Program-made: the position numbers and the translations under genes
Notes under the pieces: model-generated
Database searches by the model: none
The model's input: only the letters and a program-made list of their open reading frames with translations
Told to the model about the DNA's origin: nothing
Assembly (NCBI RefSeq): GCF_016802725.1
Contig: NC_052670.1
Location: 14,909,641 to 14,973,640, forward strand
From: Solenopsis invicta
Taxonomy: Eukaryota; Arthropoda; Insecta; Hymenoptera; Formicidae
DNA: 64,000 bases
Direction of reading: 5' to 3'
In this document: one piece after another, positions 32,260 to 43,800 of the stretch
How the letters are laid out: each line of letters begins with the position of its first letter
Position numbering within the stretch: the stretch's first letter is position 1

Positions 32260-32970
32260 TAGGTCAAATTATTAAAAAAAATTGCTTTTTTTCCGTAATT
32301 TGCCAGTAAGATTAATAGCCGTAGAGCATCCAATTTGTTGGCATTATATTTTAACGATAAACACTCCGACCATCTTGAAATTAGTTTTCCCTCGGCTGGA
32401 TATCTAACGGACCGGATATTAGATTCAGGAAAGTAATGAAACTCGCACGGCAACGTCAATTAAACAGCAATTGATCACGCACTTAATATCGCTAATTAAC
32501 GGTTGCAATTTCGTTTTGCATCGCGCGCTCGGTACAGTCCGCACGATTATTTTGAAGAAGGAAAGTCTTGATGATCAATAACCGCTCCATCCAGCGGGCA
32601 TTAAGAAGCGAGTTACGGCGCATAACACGTGCCGAAGAAAAATCGTTCGCGAGAGCGCCAGGTGAAGAGGGCGAACGCCACTGCCACCGAGCTTGGTCGC
32701 GGACATTTATCACACTTAGGATCCGCGACTCGGCTAGTAGAACGTTGACGGTCGGTCTCGTCCGCGGAATATTGCCGCGGAATACGCGTGAAGCGCGACT
32801 CGCGGAAACGCTGCTAGCGAGAACGTCGGGAATACCGGGGCTCGTTGGTACAAGAGCCAAGTTGGCATTGTGTTCCATTTACGTAATTATGAAGAAAGAA
32901 ACAATGGAAAGATTATCGCAAAATACTTTTTCAACAAGCACACTGTTTCCAAAATTTTATTTAAATTAAA
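32260..32970. other. GC-richer patch, unrecognised
   Basis: CpG-bearing DNA with overlapping ORFs on both strands (minus 32492-32878, plus 32568-32969), neither with a recognisable motif. Antiparallel ORFs of this size are expected by chance in GC-richer DNA. It could be an exon or a conserved non-coding element. Confidence 0.35.
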
Positions 32971-32974
32971 CAAA

Positions 32975-35155
32975 TACTGCTATAAAGAAAGGGAAAAATC
33001 TGAAGTGAGTTGATGAGCGTTTCAAAATTTTGTATCGTATCTTCAGCTTAAAAATATAAAATTAATATTATTATACATAATAAGAAGACAAAAAATTAAT
33101 GAAAGATTTTCGCATTGTTTCTTTTACAAAAAGTTAAGTTTGAAGAAATAGAAAAAATTATCCATACGTAATCATACATACACTTTTAATCATAAATATG
33201 TACAGTTATAAGGGTAGTTCTTTCTCATTTTTTAAACTTAATTTTTGTAAAAAAAATGCAGGAATCTTTCATTAATTTTTTACATCTTCTTTTATTAATT
33301 ATTACTCTTGTTTTTCTTCTACATCTAACATAAATTTTATGAAAGAAAACAAATAATATGGACATATCCGGTCAAAAATTTTTCATATACAGGGTGTTTA
33401 TTAATGGTTGTATATACCTTTTACCATAAGAGTGCCCCTTACGTTTTCTTCAGGATTCACTGAGGGATGAAACTATCCATCTAATTGACAGTACTCGTAA
33501 TACTATAATTGCTGTTGCGTTCCTCGCTTTCCTCCACAAGATGCGTTTCCGTTTGCCGTCTCTGAGAGGAATATATGTCTGGACGGAGTTGCTCTATCAG
33601 ACAGAGACGTGTTTGTAGACAGCATTCTGGAATTGAGGTAAATTCGCAAAAGTTAACTCTAGTACGTAACATTTGCTGTTCAAATGTACAGAGATTATAA
33701 TACTAATTTATTGCATTTTACGGCCTCGGCCACATTCGCATAATTAATAAAATTTTTTGTTAAATCAAGATAGGCCAGCAGTATAGGCTTTATTTCTGAA
33801 TTTCGTAAATTCTTCAAGTTCCTGTCGAGAAACATTTTACATTATTTCTATATTTATCTTATAGTGGTATTTTTACTTATACGTAAGTAATATTAATTCT
33901 TATTACTTTTTTATAATCATATTAACATTTTTATATCTTATTCGTCTTACTTATTTTAAAGTTAAAAGTCGTGAAGATTTTCTTTTGTGAATGACAAAAT
34001 TCTGTAAAGAATAATTACTTATTAATGAGTGCATTGGTGATCTCTTCGACTTTGATTAGTTCTAATATCCTTCGAGAGCAAGTTTGTTTTAATTCCTCAT
34101 TACGCTGATTGTGAGACGTCAAATTCTTGTTTTGGTTCTCATAATGTTTGATCTTGGTCTTCCCGATGCTGTGTTTTACCTTCTCCTCGAGTAACAATCG
34201 CTGATTTATCTGTAATACGCGTGTGCAAGTGTTTAAGGGCACGAAAATGAGATGTCGCGTTATAACAGCTAACAATATATAATAGTATTTCCTTATTGTT
34301 ATTACTGTTATTATGATTATTATTATTATTTGTAATATTGCATCCTTAAGCACGGACGTGCTTAGCAAACGTGCAACGCGTGCATAGCACGCAAGCGATT
34401 ATATAAAGCTTGAGGCGGTCGAAGCCGAGAATCATTAAATTGTACTTGGACGTATTATAAATGCGATAAAAGGTTGAATTTTTATTATTTTATAATTAAA
34501 ACTAAGTTTTTTTAAAGAAAAAATTTCAATGAAAGTCTTGTTTCTTGTTATTTTGGAAAAGTATGAATCTCTATTGTAATATGACCGTTCTTAAAATAAA
34601 GAAGCACGCTTTAGTGTCTCTACAGATTCGTTGTTAAAACTTAAGAATATTTTATCTATAATACTAGCTAAAAGTTATTGAATTTTAGAAACTGCAAGCT
34701 TGTTAGATTTATTTCTTTTCTTCTCGAACGACAAAAAATTTTGATTATGAATATTCGAATTTTCATCCTGAAATCCAACTGCAAAGAAGAAAACAAATGA
34801 AAATTAAATCTATAATGGCTTTTGCAACAAAAATTATTCTATTTTTTTTACAGTTTTTACAGGTAATTAACTTTTAAATGAGTAAGTGGAACAAAAAAAA
34901 ATTTTTTACGAACATTTATTAGAATTTTATTAGTACATGTAAAAAAATGTGATTTAATTCTTAATAAAATTTCTTTATTTTCTGCAAATAAGTACTACAA
35001 AACGCGATTTTACATTAAAATAAAAAATAAACAAAAAATTAAATGATTTTTAATGTAATAAAAGCATTATGCTCAAATTTTACACAAATCTTTACATAAA
35101 TAGAACAATCTGTAAAATTTTTATTAATGCTTTAAAATGTGACACATACATATCT
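32975..35155. other. AT-rich DNA with a lone MITE end and a TTA microsatellite
   Basis: TACAGGGTGTTTATTAATGG at 33388 looks like one end of the TACAGGGTG family without a partner. A TTA/TTG repeat lies at about 34293-34331. The ORFs at 33481-33672 and 34015-34368 (minus) were not recognised. Confidence 0.45.
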
Positions 35156-35159
35156 TTAA

Positions 35160-35385
35160 CACTAGAACTCGGTAAAATTTCTCACGAAAAACACGCAATT
35201 GGAAAAATTATGTTAATTAATTTCTTTTAATTAATTAGTTCCTTTTTTCAACTTTTAAATAAGTAAACTTTATGCAATCACAAAATTACAAGATTCTACA
35301 AGCAATACATTAATTATAACGTTATTTAAGTAAATTAATACAAAAAACTGAAACGATCATTTTGATCATGGCCGTCGTTCTAGTG
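35160..35385. mobile_element. piggyBac-like MITE, 226 bp, with TTAA target sites
   Basis: Ends CACTAGAAC and GTTCTAGTG, flanked on both sides by TTAA (35156-35159 and 35386-35389), the target duplication characteristic of piggyBac elements. Non-coding. Confidence 0.85.
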
Positions 35386-35500
35386 TTAAGCAATAATAGC
35401 CATCAACCGACAGTTACAACAAAATCTTATTTTGTAATTAAAATATTTTAAGCCAAACAGAGTTATGTATATTTAAAAATTTGTGTATTTAAGTTTATTT

Positions 35501-35717
35501 ATACAAGGTACCTGTAATGTTTGTTCCTAGCACCGTTTTGGAAAAAGTTCAAAGTTATGAAAAACCGTGAAATCGTGTTCAATCATTTCGAGGAACTATT
35601 TTAGCCTCCTCATCCTTTTTAAAAAATAGTTTGAAATGATTGAACATATATTTCATGGTTTTTTTAATTGTTTTCGACATATAGGCGATCAAAACAGATT
35701 TTATAGACATCTTGTAT
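35501..35717. mobile_element. Foldback MITE with ATACAAGG ends
   Basis: ATACAAGGTACCTGT and AGACATCTTGTAT are the outer ends. The inner arms include TGTTCAATCATTTCGAGGAA, paired in part with TTTGAAATGATTGAACA. Confidence 0.7.
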
Positions 35718-36203
35718 ATTTAAATAATTGTATATGCACACTCTTTTTGCCGTAACTAGGATATGGCGAACGAAACACTTGCCTCATGTAAAAAATTTGA
35801 ATGGGAAAAAATATATATAAATAAATGTATAATAAATATATAATATTATAATAATAAATTTCTATATATCTTAATTAATCCGCTAAAAAAATCATCACTA
35901 ATTGTAAGTAAAATAAAATTAAATATGTGAATTTTTTAAAGATGAAATATGTAAGTATGTAGGTTTTAATAAAATTGATGATTTTGCAACTACCACAGCA
36001 CGAAAAGTATTACTTTAAATAAAGAAAAATTTCTGCAAATTTTTACAAGACTTAATATTGCCTACATAAATGTAAAATATTAAGTGAATGTAGAAGTGAT
36101 CTTTTTTAAACAAACTTCGAAAAGGAACAATAATGGTAGATGGCTGTAAAGAACATTGGAAATTTCTTAAATTCATCACAAATACTGTTTGGGCATGCAG
36201 GCT

Positions 36204-36327
36204 TGTATTCAGGACGCGCTTATAAAAATGTAGTGTGCTTTTTTTGTCGTTCTATCTTTAAATGTCAAACAAAGATAGAATGACAAAAAAAGATCGTTAA
36301 CATCTTTATAAGCGTGTTCTGAATACG
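36204..36327. mobile_element. Compact foldback hairpin, arms about 55 bp
   Basis: GTATTCAGGACGCGCTTATAA mirrors TTATAAGCGTGTTCTGAATAC. The stem continues to GTCGTTCTATCTTT / AAAGATAGAATGAC, with an 11-nt loop AAATGTCAAAC-like. It could be a MITE or a hairpin-RNA source. Confidence 0.85.
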
Positions 36328-36714
36328 AATCATTATCTGTACATTGTAACGTATACTTATGCACGTATGTATGTTCTTATTAAATTAATATTAATATAAA
36401 GTTTAATTAAAATTCAATTATATTGATATATTCAAACGCAAATTATCAAAAAGAACTAGGTTAATAACGAGTAATTATTTTCGTTAGCAACGTATTTTAA
36501 ACTCATTTATTCTCACTGTAAGAGAGGGAACCTCGGGAATAATCCCTTTACTTTCGGACTAACTTGTCTTTCCTCAGCAATTTGGAACTGTCGCGTATAA
36601 TTGTGCTAAATCACATGTTAAAGTAATACGTTACTTATACAATTAAGAGAGTATGACTGTGATCAAAATCATACAAAACCATCTAACCATGTTACATATA
36701 AATTATCTTTCGAA

Positions 36715-37955
36715 AGATTGCAGTCAAATTGAAATTTCGTTGTCCTATACATTATTAAGATTAGATTGATTCCTTATTCGTGATTAATGTTTGAATTAAT
36801 ATTAATCATTAATATTAGTTTTTATTATATTTTACATACAGTAAAAATTTTTTTTGTTACTACGAAGTGCACTTTTACTTTTTGCGTCAAATACCGAAAT
36901 GTCTAATCCCAGCTTAACTAATGGGAAGAAGAAATTATTTTCGCACAAAAATGGTTAACTCATTTTGCATGTATTTTAGTTTTCAAAAATGTTTGCATTA
37001 TTACACAACTCTTTTGTTTAATAATGCAAACATTTTTTAAAACTATTTTTAGTTTTATTACATGATATAACATAAGTTGTTCCTTACATTTAATTCGCAA
37101 CTTTTAACTTGCAATTAGTGGAATAAATTATTGTAACAAATTAGAATATAAAAAAATACAATAAGTTGCAATTTTGTTCCATTTTCTCGTTTCAATTTTA
37201 AATTGTTACGGCGTATGACTCTTGACAACAAACGTACATGTAACGTTAAAAAAATAATTAATATTTATACAAAATGGTTGTTTGTTTTTCGATTGTTATT
37301 AATTAAGGCGCTATTTTTGTGCTGTCCAAAAATATGACATCAATCACAATCAAATTGAAGTTTTGTTGTCCTATTGATCTAAAGATTAGATTGATTCTCT
37401 ATTCATTAATTCATTTATTCAAATTAATCTTAATATATTAAATATTACTAAATAATGTTATTTCTTATTATGTTACATATCGTGAAAGAAATATTTTTGT
37501 TGCTAAGAGGCGCATTTTTATTTTTTGCTTTGAGTGTCAAAATGTCTAATCTCGGCTCAACTTCTGATGCAAAGAAAATATTTGTGCACAAGGGCGGTCC
37601 ACGCACGCCTTTTGCCTAACAGTATAAACATTTTCTAAAAACTATTTTTAGTTCTATTTAGTGTTCGATATCACTAAGTTGTTCCTTGCATTGAAATTTT
37701 AATTTGTAATTAGTCCACGTGGAACAAATTATTGTAACAAATTAGAATATAAAAAAAAATACAATGAGTTGCAATTTCGTACAATTTTCTCGTTACAACT
37801 TTGACGCTTTAAATTGTTACGGCATACGATTCTTGACAATGAACGTACATACAATGCTAAAAAAAATAATTAATATTTATATAAAATGGCCGTTTGTTTT
37901 GCAATTGTTATTATTAGTTATGGCGCTATTGTTGCACTGTCCGGAATTAATATAA
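36715..37955. repeat. Tandem direct duplication, unit about 620 bp
   Basis: Unit 1 (36715-37335) and unit 2 (37336-37955) share, in order, AAGATTAGATTGATT, AATGTCTAATC, AACTATTTTTAGTT, AGTTGTTCCTT, ATTGTAACAAATTAGAATAT, AAATTGTTACGGC and AATAATTAATATTTATA. Short ORFs are not conserved between units, so this does not look like a gene pair. Confidence 0.88.
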
Positions 37956-37979
37956 CAACGATATCGATGGGTACAGCAT

Positions 37980-39000
37980 AACGGTGGATAAATCCCCGCG
38001 CAGCGTTGCGTTAATTAACTCTTTACAACGCCGCCAATTAAAAATCATAAACTGGATACGCGAATTGGCGAACGGGGAGAGAGTTCACCCGCTGGTAAGA
38101 GGCGGCAGTGGTCGCATGTCAGGGCGCCGACGCGGGTCGTGCGTCGCGGCGCCGGGCGCCGCTTCGGAGATGCTGTTCGTCGCTGCGGCCAGTACACGTT
38201 CGTCTTGAACGCGGAGCGCCTCGCGCATTCCCATTCGCAGCTTACTCTGCCGAGAGTGATTTTATCTTATCGGGTTTTGCCCGTGTGCACGATGTCAGCG
38301 CGACGCGCGTGACGAGGGAAGCGTGGCCGAGGAACCGCGTCGCGAGTAGTATGCGAGCCGTCGAAGCGAAAGTTTCCGCAGATGGATCGAACGACCCTTT
38401 CGCACCCCGATGCCGGCAATAATTTTTATCCTTTTTCCCTTCCCTTGACATCGCTCGCGCAAATTTCACGCCAACGTGCCTCGATTGTTCCGATCGTGTG
38501 CTACCCTTGCTAATCGCGTTTAGCGCGCCCGCGCGCGCCTCTGCGAATACGCCGGACGCCAATTCGCTCCAACGAACGATTCGTCGGGAAGCCGGGACAG
38601 TATGTTGGTTGTACAAGCATTGGATCTGTAACGCGGTTCCGTAACAGGTGATACGCTGCCTCCTTACAAGTGCAGTAGCTTGTACGTGAGCCCGCGATTG
38701 TTTACGTGTCAGCGATTTGACGTGAGCCTGTTCCATGTGAGCCGACGTCACTCTCTGATGATTTGGATTCGATTCTCGAAAGTGCCGAACGAAATCTTGA
38801 CCGTGTCTCGAACGAGGGGACGAATTATTTTGACGTTTCAGCTTCGCGAATTCATCCACCACTCGCACTTGTTGCTAATTCGCTTTCGTGAATTCTTAAC
38901 TGGAAGGACAAATTTTCTCACGTTAGATGCGAGAGACATCACACCTGTTTGGCAAACAATCCCGAATTCATTGTCAAGAGACGCGTGGGAGGTCTGCTCT
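37980..39000. other. GC- and CpG-rich tract upstream of the IGFBP gene
   Basis: Much richer in C+G and CpG than the flanks. Long ORFs exist on both strands (minus 38242-38868, 208 codons) but show no motif, signal peptide or domain. It could contain a distal promoter or 5' UTR exon of the IGFBP gene downstream, or of an unseen gene. Confidence 0.4.
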
Positions 39001-39011
39001 CTAAATCTGAA

Positions 39012-39215
39012 TCAGTGAAATCTTACTGATTTGCAGTGCTATACTTATAACTGTGATTATCAGTGGCTATTTACTTGTTTCTCAGTGATTCCGATTAAGA
39101 AGTACTCTCACTGACCGGCATCAGTATATTGTCACTAAATGCACAAGGAAGTGCATATATTACTGACCGATATAGTTATATCACTGAAATCAGGCTGTTT
39201 GCTGTCTTTCACTGA
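39012..39215. promoter_or_regulatory. Cluster of TCAGTGA/TCACTGA motifs
   Basis: Exact TCAGTGA or TCACTGA occurs five times (39012, 39082, 39108, 39181, 39209). Near-matches include TTACTGA (39023, 39160), TCAGTGG (39060) and TCACTAA (39132). They lie on both strands and are irregularly spaced, 1.7-1.9 kb upstream of the IGFBP start codon. It could be a homotypic binding-site cluster or the remnant of a short repeat element. Confidence 0.45.
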
Positions 39216-39532
39216 ATGATACACTGCTTCCGATTTAGGGGGTGCATTCCCTTCGCGCATTTGCGCAATTTAGACTGAGAGTGTCAATATTTTCACGCTT
39301 TTGTCACGGTGATGCCCACACACCGCGGCGGTACACGGCAATGCGGATGTTCCGGTGCAGGATGCATGTGCCCGTGTAATTTGAGTATGCCGCAAGTTCG
39401 GTTGTCGGTCCTCGACAATCTTTCGATGGGTCTCACTTCATAGCGCGCTTTCACGGTGTGCACAATCGCGGATCACCTATTCTCCGTTCAAAATTGGCAT
39501 ATGCAGTTTCCAATTGGTATGTGCAGCACTGT

Positions 39533-39915
39533 AACTGCAATTATAGCGTGCAATTCTGAACTATTCTCTGTCTAGGAACTGGAGTGGATCGGGTCGTTTC
39601 CGCAGTTTTCGCCGTTAAAAATATATCTCGATGCAGTTGTGTTTCTTCCGAAATAAGACTGATCTGATTTCTTACAACGCAGTTACGTCATGAAGAATAC
39701 CTGCCGTATTTTGCCCGAGTATATACTATAACTGCAATTGCAATACGCAATTCTGAACTGTTCTCTGCGCAGAAATTGGAACGGATCAAGTTGCTTTCGT
39801 CGTTAAAAATATCTGGATGCAGTTGTGTTTCTTCTGAAATGAGACTGATCTGATTTCCTATATCGCAGTTACGTCATGAATACCTGTCATATTTTGCACG
39901 TGATGTATTTTCTGG
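39533..39915. repeat. Tandem pair of about 190-bp blocks upstream of IGFBP exon 1
   Basis: Block A (39533-39727) and block B (39730-39915) share AACTGCAATT, GCAATTCTGAACT, GTTAAAAATAT, ATGCAGTTGTGTTTCTTC, GACTGATCTGATTTC, CGCAGTTACGTCATGAA and TACCTG. A third, shortened copy lies in intron 1 at about 41245-41380. Confidence 0.88.
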
Positions 39916-40870
39916 ATGTTAACGCAGTTAATATATGTAACTGAAAACGTATCTTTATTAACAGATATACATATAAGTTTCATTTATGTAAGATTCAGCA
40001 GAGTTCTTATCAAGCTGCAAGAAAGAAGGAATGTCTGGCAATATCCGATTTTAGTATCTAGGATAAAAATCCTATCTACAAGAGTTTTAACAATCTGGAG
40101 ATTTACTTCTCATCTTCGTTTACTTTACTTGCTTTCTCAGCGGGTGCACGTGCGCGCTCAAATATTTTATTTTCCCTCCGAATCAATTTTCAAATGACGT
40201 ATCGCAAAATGTGTACCTGTTTTCAAGACGGGAGATATTCAGTTCCGAATAAATTTCCATCGTCTAATACGACGCTGTTGGGCAATGCGCTGCAAAATTC
40301 CCGATCCATCGAAATGTTTCCGATTTCATTATTTCTATCTTTCGTTTACAATTAATCTTGCCAGAATCCCGAATCCTTATCATTAGCGGAGATTTTCGGC
40401 GAGAATACCTTTGGTATTACCGATATTACGTATGCGAAATATCATGGTTTATCCTTTCCATCTGGACATCATTTCGTTCAATAAAATGGGTGAACGCGAT
40501 ATTCTAGCGAACTGTGAGCGGTAAAATGTAGATCGGCGCATTTTTCTTTACGTTTCCCGGACATTATTCAGCAACGCAGGCATCACACATCTCGTGACTG
40601 CTCTCCTTTCTTGATGAACAACTTTTTATCGTACATATATAAAGAGAAAGAGAAAAAGAGAAAGAAGATCTGTTATATCGTGCGCGTGTGACAAATCGAG
40701 ATTCGAACGTGTCGTGGCGTGAAACGTTTTGGGATGAACTGAGCGCAATGGACATCCTCGTGTGCGTTTCGTAATTGGTGTCGGGAAGATACAAGATAGG
40801 AGAATAGAGAGGACACACCAGGAGAATCGACAACGGGGCGGCCGTCGAGATCGAGAGGGACGAGAGCAAA

Positions 40871-43800
40871 ATGAGGGCCGCGTTGCTCCTCTTAGGCGGC
40901 ATTGTTGTACTGTCGCTCGCGGTGGCGAGGGCTCTCTCATGTGTGTGCTCGCCGCTGGAGTGCGACGTCCTCACCAACGAGGACTGCCCCGGAGGCCTCA
41001 CCTGGGACCCCTGCAGGTAGGCAACGTTTACCCTCACCGTCCAAAGAGATCTCCAAGCTGAGCTTCGACTCGATACCGGAATGCCAACGAGTTCTTTGGA
41101 ATGCAGCCGTTTGTGCGCTTCCTATCCCCTTGAGAGGAAGACTTTACTCTCAGCATATCAGCGAGTTTATTATTTGTACTCTACTGAGTTTATTATTCTT
41201 TTATTTTGCGGACGATCGTACACGAAGCCGTACGTAGTTCAACTGATTGGAAAAGCAGTTGTGTTTCTTCTGATATAACATTAATCTTGTTTCCTATATC
41301 GAAGTTACACCATGTACAGTAAAGAATATCTGTCACATTTTGTCCGAATATGTAATGTATTTTTTATTGAATGTTAATGGTGCACTCAAAGAAAATCTTG
41401 CAGTGATGGCAATTATAAAAGTATTAACTATACACGTTTTATACGTAGAATTTATGTATGTAGTTCGATGAATTATTTTATAATTAATGCAACTAAAATT
41501 TTAGCTGCAGTAACTACAAAATAATTTGTAAAACTTTAGCCGCAACAACTATAACTATTTTATAGTTACTTTATAGTTAGTGTACTATACTTTATAGTTA
41601 TTGCTACTGCTTTATAGTTATTGCAATTAACTAAAATTTTAGCAGCAACAACTATAAAATAATTTGTACCACGACAACAATATTCGTGCAACTATTACCT
41701 AGTAAGCAAAATATCATTTCTACAACGTTACTGTAATGATATTTAACAACATGTAACATTTCAGTTATATGTGTAGCTCGTAACGTTGTATACAACGTTA
41801 TTGTGAACAAACTTTGACGTACATCTTAAGGTTTCAGTAACATTGAAATAAAAGTTATGTAACATTATACGTATAAATGTAGAACTAATATTTTTCTAAC
41901 ATTAGAACAATGTTTATCTCAATTAGGTAAGATTTAAAAACATTTGTTATATTATTATAAGAACGTTGAAAAAATATTTGAACAAAATTATTAAAATGGT
42001 TTTCAAACATTCGGAAATATATTATTTGGTAACGTCTTGAAAACATTTATATACAATATTATATAAAAACATTGATAAAATTCATGTAGTACCAATGTTT
42101 TAAAATATTTATTTAATATTCCTTGCTTACTGGGTAGTTTATAGATGCACCTCAACTATAATTACATAGTTATACAAACTTTGCTACACGTAAGTTGGCA
42201 ATTACATACTTCCAGTTTACATATAGCTGATTAAGGGTGTATGATAGAATTTCGAAGATAAGATCATTATTACAATCTTTTGCTAAGGTGCTTATTAATA
42301 TTTTGTTCCTCTATGTAAAATTTCAAATGATATTACCATATCATTTATGAGAAATTTATTATGATATATGCCTGTTCATAAACACGTAACTTTATGGCGA
42401 ACAGTACATTGCTCGTTTATCTGTCACAATATCTTTTATGCTAACAAGAATAAAATAGAAAACATATAAATGTAAACTACATTTTTCGACGAATACGTAG
42501 ATCATAAAATATAAGCAAGTCACTTTATAATTTAGGAGAAAAATGATCTGCAATACCTGAATTTAAAGAAAATGTCTTTGTTATCTTTGTTGATAGAACC
42601 TTCTGAAACTTGGCAACAACGAATAAAGCGTGTGTAACATTTTAGTCGAAAATTTCTCTTTTAATCTCTTCGAAGAAGAATTATTATGGTTAGTCAGGCT
42701 ACATTTCACTGGTAGAGCTGTGGACCTAGAATAGCCAACTTTATTTATTTAATTCGACGCCAAATTTCAATAATAATATAATTTAATTTTTGCAACAATA
42801 TATCTCTTCTTTTAAAAAAGTAATATACACGTAATATGCTTTTAATTCTGCCGATAAATAAATAATCTAAAATATAAATTTTGCGTTCTATAAATTGGTA
42901 ATTTATTTAAGAAGAAACAGTTAACTAAAAATTAAACTTGATAGTTACATGTAGATTGTTATTTGACTAGAAACGTGCTATTATACAGCCTTAAATATAC
43001 TGAATAACTATGATAGCAATAGAGCAGTGATGCAGAACTCTAAGTGCTAAGACTAAGAATAAGGGGTTCTCAGTTTAAAATTTCAATCGATTTAATTTTT
43101 TTGTTACCATTTGCATTACTACATTTCTATAGTTTATCCAACAATTTTACTACAAATGGTTAACGTTACTAATATATTATTATTTTCTTAGTTCATATAA
43201 TTTATTATTCTTTTTTCACTTTTTTACTATTTTATAATCACTGATTGTGAGTGTATTAATATGGCTAAAAATGATTCTTTATTAATACAGATACATCCAC
43301 TGAGAGAAAAAAAATTGTAGTGGTAGCAAATATAAGAGGACAACCATACAAATTTTGTTAATAGAATTATAATATATAATTAAGTGAACCATATATTATA
43401 TAGTACTATATTACTATATTATATAGTACATTACAACTACATATTTTTTATCAGTTCTTATAACCATTTACTTAGTTGCAATTAATATAATATAGTTCAT
43501 TTAACTATATATATCATATTTCTATTAACAAAATTTGTATGGTTGTCCCCTTACAGTTGCCACCACTACAACTTTTTCTCTCAGAGTTTATTTCCATAAT
43601 AAGTTTCGTTAATATAAAATTTAGCACGTGAGAAATTGATGCCCTGGAAAGTATTTTAATGAATCTCGATAATCGAACAGGAGATAAAAACAAACGTAGA
43701 ATTTCATATTTATAAGTGCATCGTATCCTCGGCGCATTACGTACGATATTTGTATGCTAATTGCGATTACGTCTTCTCTACCGCAAAGATGCCATACCGC

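Noticed and set aside
32492..32969. Antiparallel ORFs of 128 and 133 codons
   Set aside because: They overlap on opposite strands in a GC-richer patch, show no recognisable motif, and neither has supporting splice context.
37764..37955. Hydrophobic 63-codon ORF in the second tandem unit
   Set aside because: Not conserved in the first unit, where stops and shifts interrupt it.
38242..38868. 208-codon minus-strand ORF
   Set aside because: Longest unexplained ORF, but rich in Arg/Ser/Ala as expected from CpG-rich non-coding DNA, with competing ORFs on the plus strand and no domain.
40902..41237. 111-codon plus ORF over IGFBP exon 1
   Set aside because: Out of frame with the signal peptide and cysteine pattern; shadow of the real exon.
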